From Cytospora piceicola (taxonomy: Eukaryota > Ascomycota > Sordariomycetes > Diaporthales > Cytosporaceae), in the NCBI GenBank assembly GCA_023375675.1, contig JALQBC010000075.1, forward strand, positions 25,007 through 89,006: DNA of 64,000 bases, given 5' to 3'. A program made the translations under genes and the position numbers. Positions 22,941 through 35,020 of this stretch are shown piece after piece; the stretch's first letter is position 1; each line of letters starts with the position of its first letter. The notes under the pieces were generated by a model that was given only the letters and a program-made list of their open reading frames with translations, searched no databases and was not told the origin of the DNA.

Positions 22941-23040
22941 AAAAGTCGTGGATCTTAGAAGTCGTGGAGCTTAGAAGTCGTGGAGCTTAGAAATCGTGGA
23001 GCTTGAAAGTCGTGGAGCTTAAAAGTCGTGGAGCTTAAAA
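22941..23040. repeat. Minisatellite A, 15-17-bp unit with GTCGTGGA core
   Basis: Six tandem units of the type AAAAGTCGTGGAGCTTA occur here. Unit lengths vary between 15 and 17 bp, and one unit carries ATCGTGGA instead of GTCGTGGA. A second array with the same core and period lies at 32111-32230. Confidence 0.9.
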
Positions 23041-23044
23041 TTTA

Positions 23045-25484
23045 TCTAAGTATATAGTAACTGAGCAGAAGAAGATGATCGACACCGGCTTAGACAAGGC
23101 GGGAAAGACCAGAAATATTTCAATCTCGCCGCATAAGACACATGCTGGGAAAGCAGCAGTATCTAACTCTACAAGCTTGCAGAGTAGCCGACGGTAGAGT
23201 CTATACTTGAAAAGCGTGACCAAGCCAGATAGCAGACCCGTTTCAACGGCCTTGCTGTCTTGGTGACAAAAGATAAAGCATCAGAATGACAGTCCCTGGT
23301 TGATCCCGCTCAGGTTCGGGACCAAGCAATGAATTGAGACACAGCGTCGCGGCCACTTATCAAATCTCCAAAGCCTACCCTGCGCCGAAGACAAGACGGC
23401 GGGGGGCGGGCACAGGTCGTTATGAACTACTGTTCTTGACTGAAAAAGTGGGAAGATGGGCATCTTCTCAATGGAGGTTTCTGGATCATGTTTCGTGATC
23501 TCGACGACGATGACGATGACGACTTCACTAAATCTCAGCCACATCGAATGTGAACTCTTACTCGCTTGAGCCGTCAACGACATGTGTGGATCAGTGAGAC
23601 TGGCCAGAGAGTGTCAAGGTTAAAAGGTGGTCGGTCGGTCGGTCGATCGTCCTAAAGGGAGAGAGAGAGGATGGATCCCACTGCCACCGTCACCGTCACC
23701 GTCTGTCAGGAGACTGATTGATCACACAGAGATGCATACACACCATCCCACATCAGCGAAGTAGAAACCCACCACGCTTCCTCCACCGTACCAAAGTCAC
23801 GATGTGAGCAAATGCAGATGCACAAAATGGGAAACACCGTCTCTCGTCTTCCCAAGGGGGTTTCTTCTTCTTCTTCTTCTTCTTCTTCTTCTTCCTCGTC
23901 CTCTTCCTCCTTGTTCCTCGGACTTCCGCCATCACGAGAGCCCATCTCAGACCCACAGCGTGTTGTTGTTCAACGACAACAAAGGTAATGATAATGAACA
24001 CGCCATTTCTTCTGTCGGTTGGCCTCATTTTGACTTTGCTTCTTTGCAGATCAAGATCAAACCACTCGCTACTCGGTACAGACGATCAAAAACTAGTCAT
24101 CACTACAGTTCGGATCATCATCAGCATCATCATCATCTCCTCCCATCGAGAGATCTCTCCCCCTCACTCCACCACATCGACACCAACGTTCCTATATATC
24201 ACGCAAAATCGACACACACACACACAAGCACAAGCACCAGCTACCCCTCCACCCGTCCATCTCAGCTTCGACACAGCCGGCCACTTTGCTGAAGGCTTAA
24301 GATATCTGTGAGTGTAGTCCTGGGAAGAGCAAGTTTAAGGCAAGATATAATTCTACCACCCCCTTCCACGTTACAAGCCTGCATTACAATATTCATCGAC
24401 AATCCCAGTTCTTATTCACTGGGTGTCAGTCAACGGTGGATGGCTTGTGACATGACGGAATGTTGTCGGTTCTCTCGATTTGGCTGGTGTTTCGGAGGTC
24501 CCTGGAAGTTGGGTATGTTTCGTAAGAACTCGGTCCTGTCCCATTGAACTTGCATCCATCCACCTATAGACGACGTCTCCTGTCGTCTCCTTTCCCTTGC
24601 TGCCCTCACTGTTAATTCACACGCCCTCCTTCCCCTCTTCTTGCATATCACCTGCCAACACTCACGTGTGTTGCTACTGCTAGTAATCACTGTCCGAAGT
24701 ATATGGCTCTAAATAATTCTGCTACCACGAGGGGCTGCTACCGCGAGGGCAAGGAGGCTGCAGTCCGCCTCGCCATATACTTGGCGAAGGGCTTGCAAGG
24801 TTCCAAAAACACCTAGGCCAGATGGTCAGACAATCTCCTCACTGGCAGGTTGCGTCGCCTACAGTGTTACAGAGCCTTGCAAGTCGTTGCGCACAAAATC
24901 TGGACCCCGTGAGGGTAAAGGGCTAACAGATGCAGAGACGCGTGCCTTGAGTAAGTAACTTCTCTTCCTCTTGTCCTTAAGTCTATTCGTGCCTGGTGGG
25001 TTCGTCCGTCTTGACGCTTACGGCTCTCTATTGTCTATCGTGTGGATAGTGCCGTACTGTCTGTCTTGCATTATATAGTGGTGATGACGGAGGCTCTAGC
25101 CTGGGCTACCTGTGGAGGACCCCGCTAGACCTTAGCTAGAGATGTTATATATCTTCTGGATACCTCCTGCATACATGTTATTATGTATGTGTCGTCGACC
25201 AGGTGATGGTTTCGATAGGGTCGGGCGAGCTTCTTTTGTTGTAACAGATAGGCCGAGCAGTCTAATTCATCTCTATTACTCCTTACGTGTGTCGCGCTAG
25301 CATAGCACAGTCGGTCTTCTGTCTCTGTCGCCCGGCCGCCCCCCCCCCTCCCCAACCCGCCTAAAATATACGTGACCACTGCGTTAAATTCAGCACCCTC
25401 GGCCCTACGCAAGCTATAGGGACGGTACCAAATTTTTACGTATATTTATCAGAAGCCGGGGGGGTTGTAGGTGCAGTGGTCAAT
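23045..25484. other. Gene-poor stretch with simple repeats
   Basis: No coding gene could be supported. It contains a GGTC run (about 23630-23645), a TTC trinucleotide tract (about 23866-23894), a CA tract (about 24213-24225) and a short poly-C (about 25338). Open frames over the TTC tract encode only poly-Glu or poly-Leu and are simple-repeat artefacts. Confidence 0.5.
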
Positions 25485-25486
25485 AA

Positions 25487-25791
25487 ATCAGCGAAGCCCG
25501 TAGGTACCTAAGGCGCAGTAGAGAAGTGACCTGGTGTTATTTACTAATATAACCGGCGTACCCGGTTTTAGAGTTAAAGTAACCGGCTAGCATACTAGTC
25601 ATATTAAGGAAATTGCTTAGCCTCCGGCTAAAAAACCTTAAAACCGAACTAACCAATCCACATTGAGCGATCTTATCTACGACCAATCAACACTCGAGAA
25701 ACATGCGGCACGATTCCAGAGGTATTAAGAACGCTCCGCCCGCAGGCCCCTTCGACGCTTCGCGCCTCGGGACCTACGGGCTTCGCTGAAT
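25487..25791. mobile_element. Candidate MITE with 18-bp perfect terminal inverted repeats
   Basis: The segment TCAGCGAAGCCCGTAGGT at 25488-25505 is matched by its exact reverse complement at 25772-25789. Weaker inverted similarity (AAGGCGC against GCGCCT) continues inward. The roughly 305-bp interior is non-coding. TAA flanks both ends (25484-25486 and 25792-25794) and could be a 3-bp target duplication as in PIF/Harbinger-type elements. The exact ends are ambiguous by a base or two. Confidence 0.6.
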
Positions 25792-25794
25792 TAA

Positions 25795-27728
25795 CGAGGA
25801 AACGAAGGTGTTGGATGGCGAGAACGATGTCCTTGCTATCTGGTGTAAACACTAAGAGGGCAGGACCGACCAGGACATCGACAACAATATCACCCTTCTC
25901 TCGAAGAGGTACTGCACCTCACCACCTCCTCTGCCCTTGGCGTCCTTATCTCCTAGGCATGGCCCTAGTTTCCCTTCTCCTTGTTGCTAGTGACATTCGC
26001 CGTCCATTCAAGAAAGCGGCCATGTTTTTTCCATTCCATCTCTAGTAATTAACTTTTGGTCCAGAGTGTTGCTGACTGACTCTCCCTTTCAGCAGCATCC
26101 CTCGACGTTTCACTATCACATCTCGTTAATCAGAGCCTCAAATACGACTGTTTGCCTCTCGTCTCGAGCCCATGCTGGTCTCCATCGATATATATACCCT
26201 TACTTTGCACTTCAGTTTCTCAGCCTCCTAACTTATTTCGAGTCCTCTTTTTTCCCTCTTCTCTCTCTCCCTTTATCCCCGTGACCATCACGTCGCCTTA
26301 ACTCTTGGAACCAACATCCTGGGCTGTGCTACACCCCTTTCCCCTTTTATGTTACTGACAGATGTATCCTGTAAGCGTCCGCCTTCAGTTATCCGCCTAC
26401 CTAGAACTCGTAGGTTTTAAGACTGGACATGAAAGATTCAACCTGGTTCTCCCTCAGGAGCATCTAGTCTTCAAACGTCGCTGCCTTCTCAAGTGCACCG
26501 CTACACCCACTTTAATACTAGCGTCTCTCCTTTCAATAATACCACCTCGTCACTTTGCCTTATCCCTTCTCTCAGGATCACCTTTTCCGTTTTCTTAGTA
26601 CGTCGTCCGTCGCAGCTAAGCAGGCTTAACATGGTTCCGGCAACACCTCGTCTAGATAACTCATCTCTCCAGCCAGCCATGCCTAAACACCTGTCGTTCG
26701 AGCACGTCTCTCGAAAAGCATCCAAAGCAAGCCAGTACTGATAGTGCTCAAGCTTCCCCTGAAGACCGACCGTACTACCATTTACGCAAACAGCACAACA
26801 CCGTAACACCTCTTCCACGTAGCGTCTTACGCCCTAACACCTCGTTGTCGTCTTCTCCCATAACATCTTCAACAACGCAGGCTCGATCGATATCATTCAT
26901 CAGCGCCTCTTCCTCTTCTAACAACGCCTCGCCTCCCGGCAGCGCCACCTCGTACCCGTGTCCCTCTAGTTATGCTCCGCCCGCGTTCTCGGTCTTCGCC
27001 ATTCTTATATAAAAGCCAACCTTAGCCGGCATAAGTTCGACTTGGCCTCACACGCTACGCCGCACCTAACCGCCCCAGTCTTGGATGAATCACCAACCCA
27101 GCCCATCACCACCATCCTCGCCGCTGCAGATTCTCCCTCTTTAGCCGGCAGGGGCAGCGTGGAAATGTCCTATGCCCGACTGGCTACGGTGGACAAGGTT
27201 CCGCTGCGTGATAGCTGTTCTAGGCGGCTGGGAGGTAATGCCTTCATTAGACTTCGTCTGTATAGTATCTGCTCGTTTTGGTTCTCGGTGTCGTTTGTGA
27301 GTGGTGCTTCTCTCGCAAACGCCGTGGCCGTAGCTGGCAAAGTGATCGCGACCTACTTCTTCCCGTCTGCACCACGCATTGTACGGGAAGTAGTATTGTC
27401 TGTAGTGGCCCTGCCGCTTTTGTCACTGTCTTGATGGCAGTCTCTGCCGGGGTCTCCGTTGTAAATTAAAGCCTTGTCTCATTATTAGTGAGAGCATATA
27501 CATTATCACGACATGTCCACACACGCAGATCAGCCCTGCCTAGTCCACAGCAGCCCGCAATTGATCCGCCATCGCCACTCGCGCCAATCAACTTACACGC
27601 CTTTGCTGTCCCACTAAACCATTTAACGAACTGATGTTGATCTGCCTTTCTCAGTGTCGCTTCGAGATGGGCGAAAGGTTACGTTTGTATCATCATATCC
27701 TCACACTGTATCTCAGCACCAGACCCCA
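25795..27728. other. Gene-poor stretch with one copy of the dispersed accessory module
   Basis: No complete gene is supported. Around 27160-27240 the sequence (TGGAAATGTCC, GGCTACGG, GCTGTTCTAGGCGGCTGGG) resembles the module repeated at 34-37 kb. A serine/threonine/proline-rich open frame near 26750-27005 has coding-like composition but no start or motif. Confidence 0.45.
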
Positions 27729-28270
27729 ATGCCGGATCCAGGTGCCTCCTACTTCTGGTCATCGACAGCATCCAAGCTCGTTCGAGCGGCGTCCGAGAAG
27801 CGCAAGTTTGGACCCGTAATGGCTGGAAGGTAAGTCTGGTTTAACCCCAAACCCAGCCCCTTCCTCGCTGTCGTCGTCGTCGACGTTAATCTTGAGCTGC
27901 TCACTCGAGCCCGCCGAGACTCCTCTGATCAAAAAGATACGGTTGGCTTCCTCCTCCTCCCCTAGCTACCTCGGTTCATCCTCGCCTAAACGTACCCGAA
28001 GTCCCGTCAGTCCCTGTGCTTGCTCTAGTGTTGGCTTTGCGGCCCACATAGAGAAGGAGACACGAATCAACAACACTCACACATGCAAGTCGGACTTGTA
28101 ACTGATGGAACGTCTCGGGGCACGCCTCTACGGAAGCGGAGACACACTGCGCCAGGACGGCGTGCGGGAGTACGATGCGGCCCTGTCGAGGCTGCACAAG
28201 GCCATGTACATCTACCTAGAGGGAAAAATAAAAAAGTGGCTGAGTTTAAGGTTCAGACTCTGTCATCGTG
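27729..28270 (+). pseudogene. Small gene of unknown function, two exons, interrupted
   Basis: The ATG at 27729 opens MPDPGASYFWSSTASKLV. A GTAAGT donor follows at 27830, and a GAG acceptor at 27894-27896 restores an open frame of matching phase (67-bp intron). Exon 2 is serine/proline-rich with a basic SSSPKRTRSP stretch. It hits a TAA at 28099-28101, after which the same frame continues as MERLGARLYGSGDTL and DAALSRLHKAMYIYLEGKI to a stop near 28270. The continuation past one TAA suggests a nonsense mutation (CAA to TAA would fit RIP). No domain is recognised. Confidence 0.4.
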
Positions 28271-28897
28271 ATATTTGATGTTACTTGGAAGGAGTCGGTC
28301 GAGGTCGGTTAATCTTAGATGTTTTCAGTGTTGTTTAAATTATTTCCACTTGTATATCACAGGGAATGTCACGAAAGTACACACATGTAATTATATTTTA
28401 ATTATTGAAAGATGAATGAACACTATGCAACTTAAGGGATAGAATTGACTCTATTCTACATGTATTAGGATAGATTATTATGGTATATGGCTTCCTTACG
28501 CCCACACACTCACAAGACCACCAGAGTAGACTTATACTAAATTGAACCAGAGCTAGGCGGACCAGCGTGACTGCCAGGCTTAGACAAATCTTGGGCATCT
28601 AAAAGACCGACGACGACGACGAAGATATGATCGCACCTGCTCGAGGGGAGGAGGAATTCCCCGGTCCTTTTAAACATAACACCTTCCTTCCTCGAGACCG
28701 AGACTAAGACTAAGAGTGCAGAGGAAGAAGAAACACTACGGCTAGCACAGACGGCATTATCGATGCGCGTTCCCTGGTACGCGTATCTTCTCCTGCTAGT
28801 AGAGACGACGACGACGACGATAAGCCCGGCTTCTGCCTTAACCACACGGGCATAGATATAGTGCCGGGAGGCTACGCGCTTTTACGATTAGCACGAG

Positions 28898-29880
28898 ATG
28901 AAGGAAGCTCTCAACATCACTCGTCGGCCTGGGATATCCATTGGCGTCATCCATGAAGGCAGAGACGTTTTCAAGCACAACTTTAGAGTGATGAATATAG
29001 AGACTAGGCAAGCTGATGTACCAGACTCTGGACATAACGAGGTACTGCTTTCGAAAACGTCCACCGGACGGATAACAACATCGGTATGCCTTACATAATC
29101 CTCACTAATAGCATCCCACATTATATCTCCCTTACCAAGTCATTGACCAGTTCTACAGATAGTGGATCGGGAGGGCTTTCGAAGCTCAGTCAATAGCTTG
29201 CTCAAATGGTGCATGAGCCTTCTCCACTCGTTTAGTAATGGAACAGCCAAGGGCAACCTTATCCAACGGAACTCCCCTATGTCAAATAGAAGAGTGACCT
29301 TAAATCCTAAATCGGTTGAGGACGGTGCTATCATAGGACTCCGACTAAGCTGGGATTAATCTCGCCAAAAAAAGCATTCGAATCGCTACAGTTAGGAACA
29401 GATACTTCATCGCTCATTATATACGGCCACCAAGGTGATGTCCCAGGCCATACATACAACCTGTGCCTCGTTCCAGATACGAACTCCGTCATTACTATTC
29501 TTTCTCACGGAACTAATATAATCTGATGCCAGGAATAACCACCTCGTACTGTACGCATCTAAGGTCCACATTCGTAGCACCAACAAAGGTAGACTCTGGT
29601 TTGGTGGAGGCTCGAGGTGGAGGCTAAGTACTACCATACCAGGGCCCGAGGGCACTATATTTCAGGATACCTACAATGATCTTGTCGCTTGGTACCAGTG
29701 TGAACAGCTTGCCTCAGTCTTGATCAAAAGTCCTGGGTGAAATGGTCACGAAGTGGGCGTGGAGGAAACAAGAACTGCAGCAGGATTATTCCCGCCAGTA
29801 CCGCCGCCGTTATCGTGGTCGTCGTGGTCGTCGCTCCGTCATAATGAACTTCGAGAAACTGACAGGCGATACGGCAGGGT
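28898..29880 (+). pseudogene. Beta-lactamase-like serine hydrolase, pseudogene
   Basis: The fragments are in the order seen in fungal beta-lactamase-related (class C type) hydrolases. An N-terminal ITRRPGISIGVIHEGRDVF lies at 28916-28970, then GFRSSVNSLLKWCMSLLHS (about 29176-29230), then SSLIIYGHQGDVPGHTYNL (about 29405-29465) with the following strand SVITILSHGTN. The frame changes between fragments and there are several stops. The segment that should carry the nucleophile Ser-x-x-Lys motif (after 29020) has been scrambled. A basic and glutamine-rich frame at 29720-29830 may be the tail. Such enzymes hydrolyse esters, amides or lactams. Their fungal substrates are mostly unknown. This copy is dead. 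Confidence 0.6.
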
Positions 29881-30114
29881 GTTTACTTTGATAACATGAG
29901 GATACATCTACTGGCCATATTCAATTTGACCGGGTCGACCTTCGCCGCCCGTATGCTCTTCCATATATCACGGTCTCTTGCGGCGGGTGAAATAACCACC
30001 CCTGGGACATACGAACAACATAGCTCAAAATAAGATGGATAGAGCTTCTCTATAGAGCTTTTATGTGGCGACATGAAATACACACATCGACCTGCAAGGC
30101 TACTTACTCCTTCG

Positions 30115-31600
30115 ATGCCTCCAGACCTCAACTTCGACATCGATCAGTTCTCACCATCCGCTGCCGCTCACCCAGAGCTCTCGACTGCCAGGTACAGCTT
30201 CTGACCCCCCTCTACAGTAGGCTTCGCTGCACCCTGAACCCCGTCGAACCCAACCGAGACACATGCTACATGAAGGTAGCACTGCCTACCCGGCTTACAC
30301 GCTACTTGCTCGTGTCGTAGGAAACCCTTGTCTACTCTATTGGCCTTCTCAGCACGGGGCATCTCGACATGGTATCCCGCTTTGCTGCCAACGGTACAGA
30401 TACAGCTGGTGTACCGGTGATGGACCGCCATGAGGACCAGCTCCTTTTCGCAATACATCTACTGCTATTCAAGAATACCTCCTTCCCTGTCACTGCCGCC
30501 AAGTGCATCTCCTTCCTGTCCCCACCGACAAAGCCTTCCCGCCGACTCTTAAAGGAACCTGCTCACCACCATCACCAGCAGCAACATGACTGTGATGATG
30601 CAACATGGCAGCAGGTGAGCTTGCCCAAGCGCGAACCCTCTCGCCACGGTAAAAGCCCGTCTAACTGTCTGCTCCCTCGCCCACACCACTGCTACTGCTG
30701 CTGCCACCGCTGCCGCCACTGCTACTACCACTGCTGCCCTGGATAACCCCGACGTCCAATCGATTCTCACCTCCTACCTCTTCAGCAGCCAGCCGACCGA
30801 CAATCATGTCTACTATTGCGCCAGAGCCGCCTAGATAGCTAGAAACCGTCTAAGCCTATCGTCCAGGCTCGCCGTGGCCCTAGCCCAGCACTTTATAATA
30901 CGGCGCCGGGTGTCGGAGGCACTGGACGCCATCATGGAATTTGTGGGCGGCGCCGATCTGGAACTCCCCCCCCTGGACCTGCTCGTTGGCGTAAAGGATT
31001 GTATGAAGACGGAAACGGAAGGGGATCATCACGACACAAAGAGAAAGGAGGAAAGAAACAAGGAAAAGGATAAGATGGCTGAGGCGGCCTACCAGTGTCG
31101 AGGCGGCCTGGTTTCACGCCGGCGGGAAGAACTGCTCCAAAGCCGGCACGGTACCGTTGCTGCTGATGCTGGTGCTTCGGCGTGTTCTGGTGAAGCAGCA
31201 CACGAGAAGAGCAGGTCACCGATCGATGATGATGATGATGCACCGACAAAGATAGGCACATACACAGACAGGAGGACAGGGATGGGCACGAGCACGAGCA
31301 TACTGCATGCACCACCTCACGCTTTAGCAAAAACGGAGCGGAGGGCGCCGGGGAGGACGCCGCCAAGGTCATCATCATCACAATCTCTCGCACCCAGCTC
31401 GTCCGCCTCATCAGCTGCCGTGCCAAGGTGGCCTCAACCCGGGACGCCAGCGACACCAGAGACTGGTGGGCCCTTTCGATACTTCTGTACGATGTCTTCC
31501 TGCCGGAGCGGCCGACAGATATCTGGCTGGACTGGTTCTAAGCTGAGGCCCTCAACAACCGCGCTCGTCGCTCGAAATAAATGTATACTATTATTAGTAT
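30115..31600 (+). pseudogene. Decayed gene of unknown function
   Basis: Coding-like pieces occur in order on the plus strand. An ATG at 30115 starts PPDLNFDIDQFSPSAAAHPEL and soon hits a TGA. An Ala/Thr-rich run (about 30680-30740) leads into DNPDVQSILTSYLFSSQPTD and, after a TAG near 30831, RNRLSLSSRLAVALAQHF and RRRVSEALDAIMEFVGG to about 30990. The last piece (about 31370-31590) has VIIITISRTQLVRL and LLYDVFLPERPTDIWLDWF, followed by TAA and AEALNNRARR. The 254-codon frame at 30874-31638 covers only part of it and changes phase. An intron is likely between about 30990 and 31350. The family is not recognised. Confidence 0.45.
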
Positions 31601-32110
31601 GGATAGATCACCTGGTTATGTACTTACGATGCAACTAAGTGCTGGGTGTCCTTCTCTTTTCATAGAGTTGGCAAGATCTGTTAATGTTGATAGAACGGGC
31701 AATGCCTTTACCTATAGCAGTATTATGTTTTCTTTTCAAATTTCATCTTGCATTTTCCCACCTTACTGAACAACCCCATTATTCTCGCCTGACAAGACAG
31801 AAGTATAATGTGGACTGCAAATGTCGACCTCGGGGGTGTTTAGAGTGCAGCTACCCTATAGGTACTTAGACATTGTATTGAATCTAGTTTCTGTTGTTGC
31901 ATGTAGCAGCATATTTGATCGTTAGTGTCCCGCAGCAAGGGGCAACTGTTACCTCCTTCCATCTCTTTTTGGACTCTCGAGTCTGTCCCTTAGTCAGAAT
32001 CAGGTTGATCATTGTGACAAGCTCTTGGCTGGCTTTTCAATAACAGTCGGCCGTGCGAACATGCACGATTGTGGAATTTTGCCTTCACCTTATCTTTTGC
32101 CCGAGTAAAC

Positions 32111-32230
32111 CAGAAAAGTCGTGGAGAATGAAAAGTCGTGGAGAAGGAAATGTCGTGGATAAGGAAATGTCGTGGAGAAGGAAATGTCGTGGATAAGGAA
32201 ATGTCGTGGATAAGGAAATGTCGTGGAGCA
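32111..32230. repeat. Minisatellite B, 17-bp unit with GTCGTGGA core
   Basis: Seven GTCGTGGA cores occur at exactly 17-bp spacing (32118, 32135, 32152, 32169, 32186, 32203, 32220). The units alternate between GGAAATGTCGTGGATAA-like and GTCGTGGAGAAGG-like forms. It is related to minisatellite A at 22941-23040. Confidence 0.9.
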
Positions 32231-33250
32231 CCACCTAAAGGCCGCCGTACAGGTCACAGGGGATAAAGAGAATTATTTGCTACCGGTAGGAAATAGTTAG
32301 TTGATGACTCTGGATCCGTCTTGCTTAATAAAGTTTATATGGGAACACTACCGCCGTGGAACCCAAAACAGTAGCAAGTGGACGTTTCTCTCTAGTATTT
32401 CTGTCGATGAGTCTCACCTATAGTAAACCAGTATGACGACTACTTTCCCAGGATGCTGCGTTCGTATCTGCTGCGTGATCTGCCTCGCGACCTTGGGTAG
32501 CATATCTATAATGTGGCAGTCAAAATGTGACAGTCTGAATGTGGCATCTCCAGTCCATCTGGTGGCTACCTGAAGACAGGTAGTCCGTCATGGCAGTTAC
32601 ACGTCACTCCGTTTCACTCATCACTTAACATGCCCCTCCAGATATAAGGGCACAGACGTTGAACAAGAGCGCGTACTTTGCGAGGCTAAGGTATATGTGA
32701 TATCTAATAACAAATCGATGGGATGCCGCCGGTGTAATGTTAGGTAGCAGTGCATCGTCCAGCAGAGGTGAGTCATCAATCCTGAAGGCCCAGCTGAACT
32801 TACTCATTCGTGCACGATAGCTGCTGCGTTTCGTGTCGCAGTAGTCTTCTCCTCACCGATTAATGAGGAGAAGGAGCATGTTCTTCTCCTTACCAGGGCT
32901 AATGGAGCTGAGGCTATACGTACGCAACGCCATCGACGAGATTCCCCAGGGGCCTTCAAAGGTAAGTAGGATAGATGGATGGAGTAATGGGCGTGTGACA
33001 GGTACCGACCGCAGCGAAGTGGTGATAGCTTCACACCTATTGTCACGTCACATACACGTCACATCCCACGGGCTGACCTGGGCTCTGTTCTCGTAGCCAG
33101 GTTTGGTTCTGGAAGTATTTATATGATTGACATCGACTGGAAATATTGCTGCAGAAGCCCCCAGGGTGAGATGCTGCCAGATTTGTTTCCTTTAGTCACC
33201 CCGAGGTCGAAAGGGAATCATTGATACTGCCGGACAGTGGACACACCGTT
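32231..33250. other. Gene-free stretch
   Basis: No gene is supported. Open frames are short and lack motifs. Confidence 0.5.
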
Positions 33251-33259
33251 TTCACACCG

Positions 33260-33550
33260 AACCTGGGTACCTAGGTACCTGACTGCATCATGCACATGAT
33301 CCACCCTGGACAGTTGTTGTGGGGCAGGAACACCGGGGTAACACCCTTGGAGCCTATGGTACAGGGCATTTAACCCCTGTAACTCTCCCGCTGTCAGTTC
33401 AGATGTAGTACGTACCTAGGTACCTAGGTACTTCGGTACCTTTGGGTCTCATTTGATTGTGGTCACGTGGTCACGTGTATGTGAAATTGCCCATGTTGGG
33501 GAACGTTGGTTACCGTTTTGTTACCGTTTTGTTACCGTCGCGTCACGTGG
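33260..33550. repeat. Cluster of palindromes: TACCTAGGTA, CACGTG and GTTACCGTTTT repeats
   Basis: The 10-bp palindrome TACCTAGGTA occurs near 33267 and again in overlapping copies at about 33413-33445. Three CACGTG hexamers (E-box type) lie at about 33465-33548. Three tandem 11-bp GTTACCGTTTT units lie at about 33508-33540. This could be an old promoter region, but no gene follows that I can support. Confidence 0.6.
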
Positions 33551-33849
33551 GTGCTTCTTTACGTTCTGTTGCCCTTCAACACACCTGCCAGTCAACACTC
33601 AACGCTCCTCCTCCTTTTGCCTCTCTCCTTCAAATTTTTACTTCCGTCACCAACATTCCCAAGTGGAGGTTCATCAACTTCCCTAAGGTTATTTATCATC
33701 ACCACCACCGGATTTTTATTCTCTATCCCCCATTTTCTAATCTTCATTGGTCTGTCTACCTTTCCATCGCACATCACAATTGAAACACACCTTCACCTTT
33801 GACCTGAGGCTTTCTTCTGCGGTGAGTTCCATCTTCAGTTCCATCATCA

Positions 33850-34290
33850 CCATCACTTCTTCCCCCCCGCTGCCCTGGCTGGTGACCGCGTGGAGTCTTG
33901 AGCCTCGACCGATCTGATCCTTTGCTGCCGAAGGAGAGGAAAGGAAGAGGAATCGCCCACGGTCACTTACTCTGGAGATGCGGTGGGCTTGGGTGGCTTC
34001 GGCCTTCCCATTTAATTCCACGGTCTCTGCGGATTCATCACCATCTTCTCGGGTTGGTGATGACGATGCACGCTGCCTGGACCCCGGATTGCACTGTTGC
34101 TCCCCACACACCGTCTAGGCCTCCTCTTCATCTCTGGCCCGTTATGACAAAACGTGTGGAGATGTTCTAGTATATGCCCTGGCGGCTATATTATGGACGA
34201 GGGCCTGTTGCATGATGGCTTTGTTCCTTGCTGCTGGGTAGTGGTCTTCTGTTCCCATCTTCAACATCCTCACCACCCTCGACCGTTATT
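33850..34290. repeat. Dispersed accessory module, copy A
   Basis: It carries the anchors seen in the other copies in the same order: GATGCGGTGGGCTTGGGTGG (33977), CCACGGTCTCTGC (about 34018), CTGGACCCCGGATTGCAC (34077), CACCGTCTAGGCC (about 34109), GTGTGGAGATGT (about 34154) and GAGGGCCTGTTGCATGATGG (about 34199). Whether the ancestral module was coding cannot be settled. Confidence 0.7.
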
Positions 34291-34659
34291 GGCTGGTACA
34301 CCTTGTGCTGACCTACTAACTCGATATTCTCACGGCCAACCCATCGGTCGAGGTCTGGATCGTCAATCCTCTACAACGCCCCCAGCACCAAGCTTCTCGC
34401 CAGCCTCCCTCACCGTTATGGCCCATCATCGATTGCCTTGGCATCTATCACTCTCTCTAATTATGTCGACAATACCCTCCGACGTCCTTTACTTGCACCA
34501 TCTCGCCTTTTCGCCCTACCGTATTCACGAAGCTTCCGGACTCATCTCCTCAATATTGGTCAAACCCCCCCCCCCCAGATCGCTGAGTTGCCTGTTCTGA
34601 TCCTTGACTACAGCAGCTATGCTTTCCTCACTGCCCGGCATTCCGCTCCCGTCCTGAAC

Positions 34660-34704
34660 TCCTTCCGGAAGCCGCACGTCGAGCTGCGCCGCACCTTTCT
34701 TTCC

Positions 34705-34747
<43 letters not shown>

Positions 34748-35020
34748 AGGAGGATCATCTCTGGCTGTCCGCCGCCTTGGCTGTGATGCGGTGGGCTTGG
34801 GTGAATTCTTCGGAAGTCTTCTCTTGTAACTCCACGGTCTTGCTAGTGCTGCACGCCGCCTGTGACCCCGGATCGCAACCGTTGCTCCCTACACACCGTC
34901 TAGGCCTGTGCCTGTGATGATAAACCGTGTGGAGATGTCTATCCTATACCCTCTGCGACTACGATAGGCGAGGGCCTGTTTTGCGTGATGGCTGTTCTAG
35001 GCGGCTGGGCACCGGACATC
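34660..35020. repeat. Dispersed accessory module, copy B
   Basis: It starts with CGGAAGCCGCACGTCGAGCT (34672) and includes a CA tract (34709-34742), GATGCGGTGGGCTTGGGTG (34785), CTCCACGGTCTT (about 34830), GACCCCGGATCGCA (about 34864), CACCGTCTAGGCCTGTG, GTGTGGAGATGTC (about 34930) and GAGGGCCTGTT. The same order is seen in copies A and D. Confidence 0.75.
34709..34742. repeat. (CA)n microsatellite inside module copy B
   Basis: About seventeen CA dinucleotides. A similar CA-rich tract sits at the equivalent place in copy D (about 36380-36420). Confidence 0.95.

Noticed and set aside
22941..23040. CRISPR-like array
   Set aside because: The units are contiguous with no unique spacers, and the genome is eukaryotic. 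It is a minisatellite.
23706..24028. Minus-strand poly-Glu/poly-Lys frames
   Set aside because: They are produced by a TTC trinucleotide tract and have no other protein-like content.
30549..30770. Poly-Ala/Val hydrophobic minus-strand frame
   Set aside because: It is antisense to a GCT/ACT-rich tract and is not a credible membrane protein.
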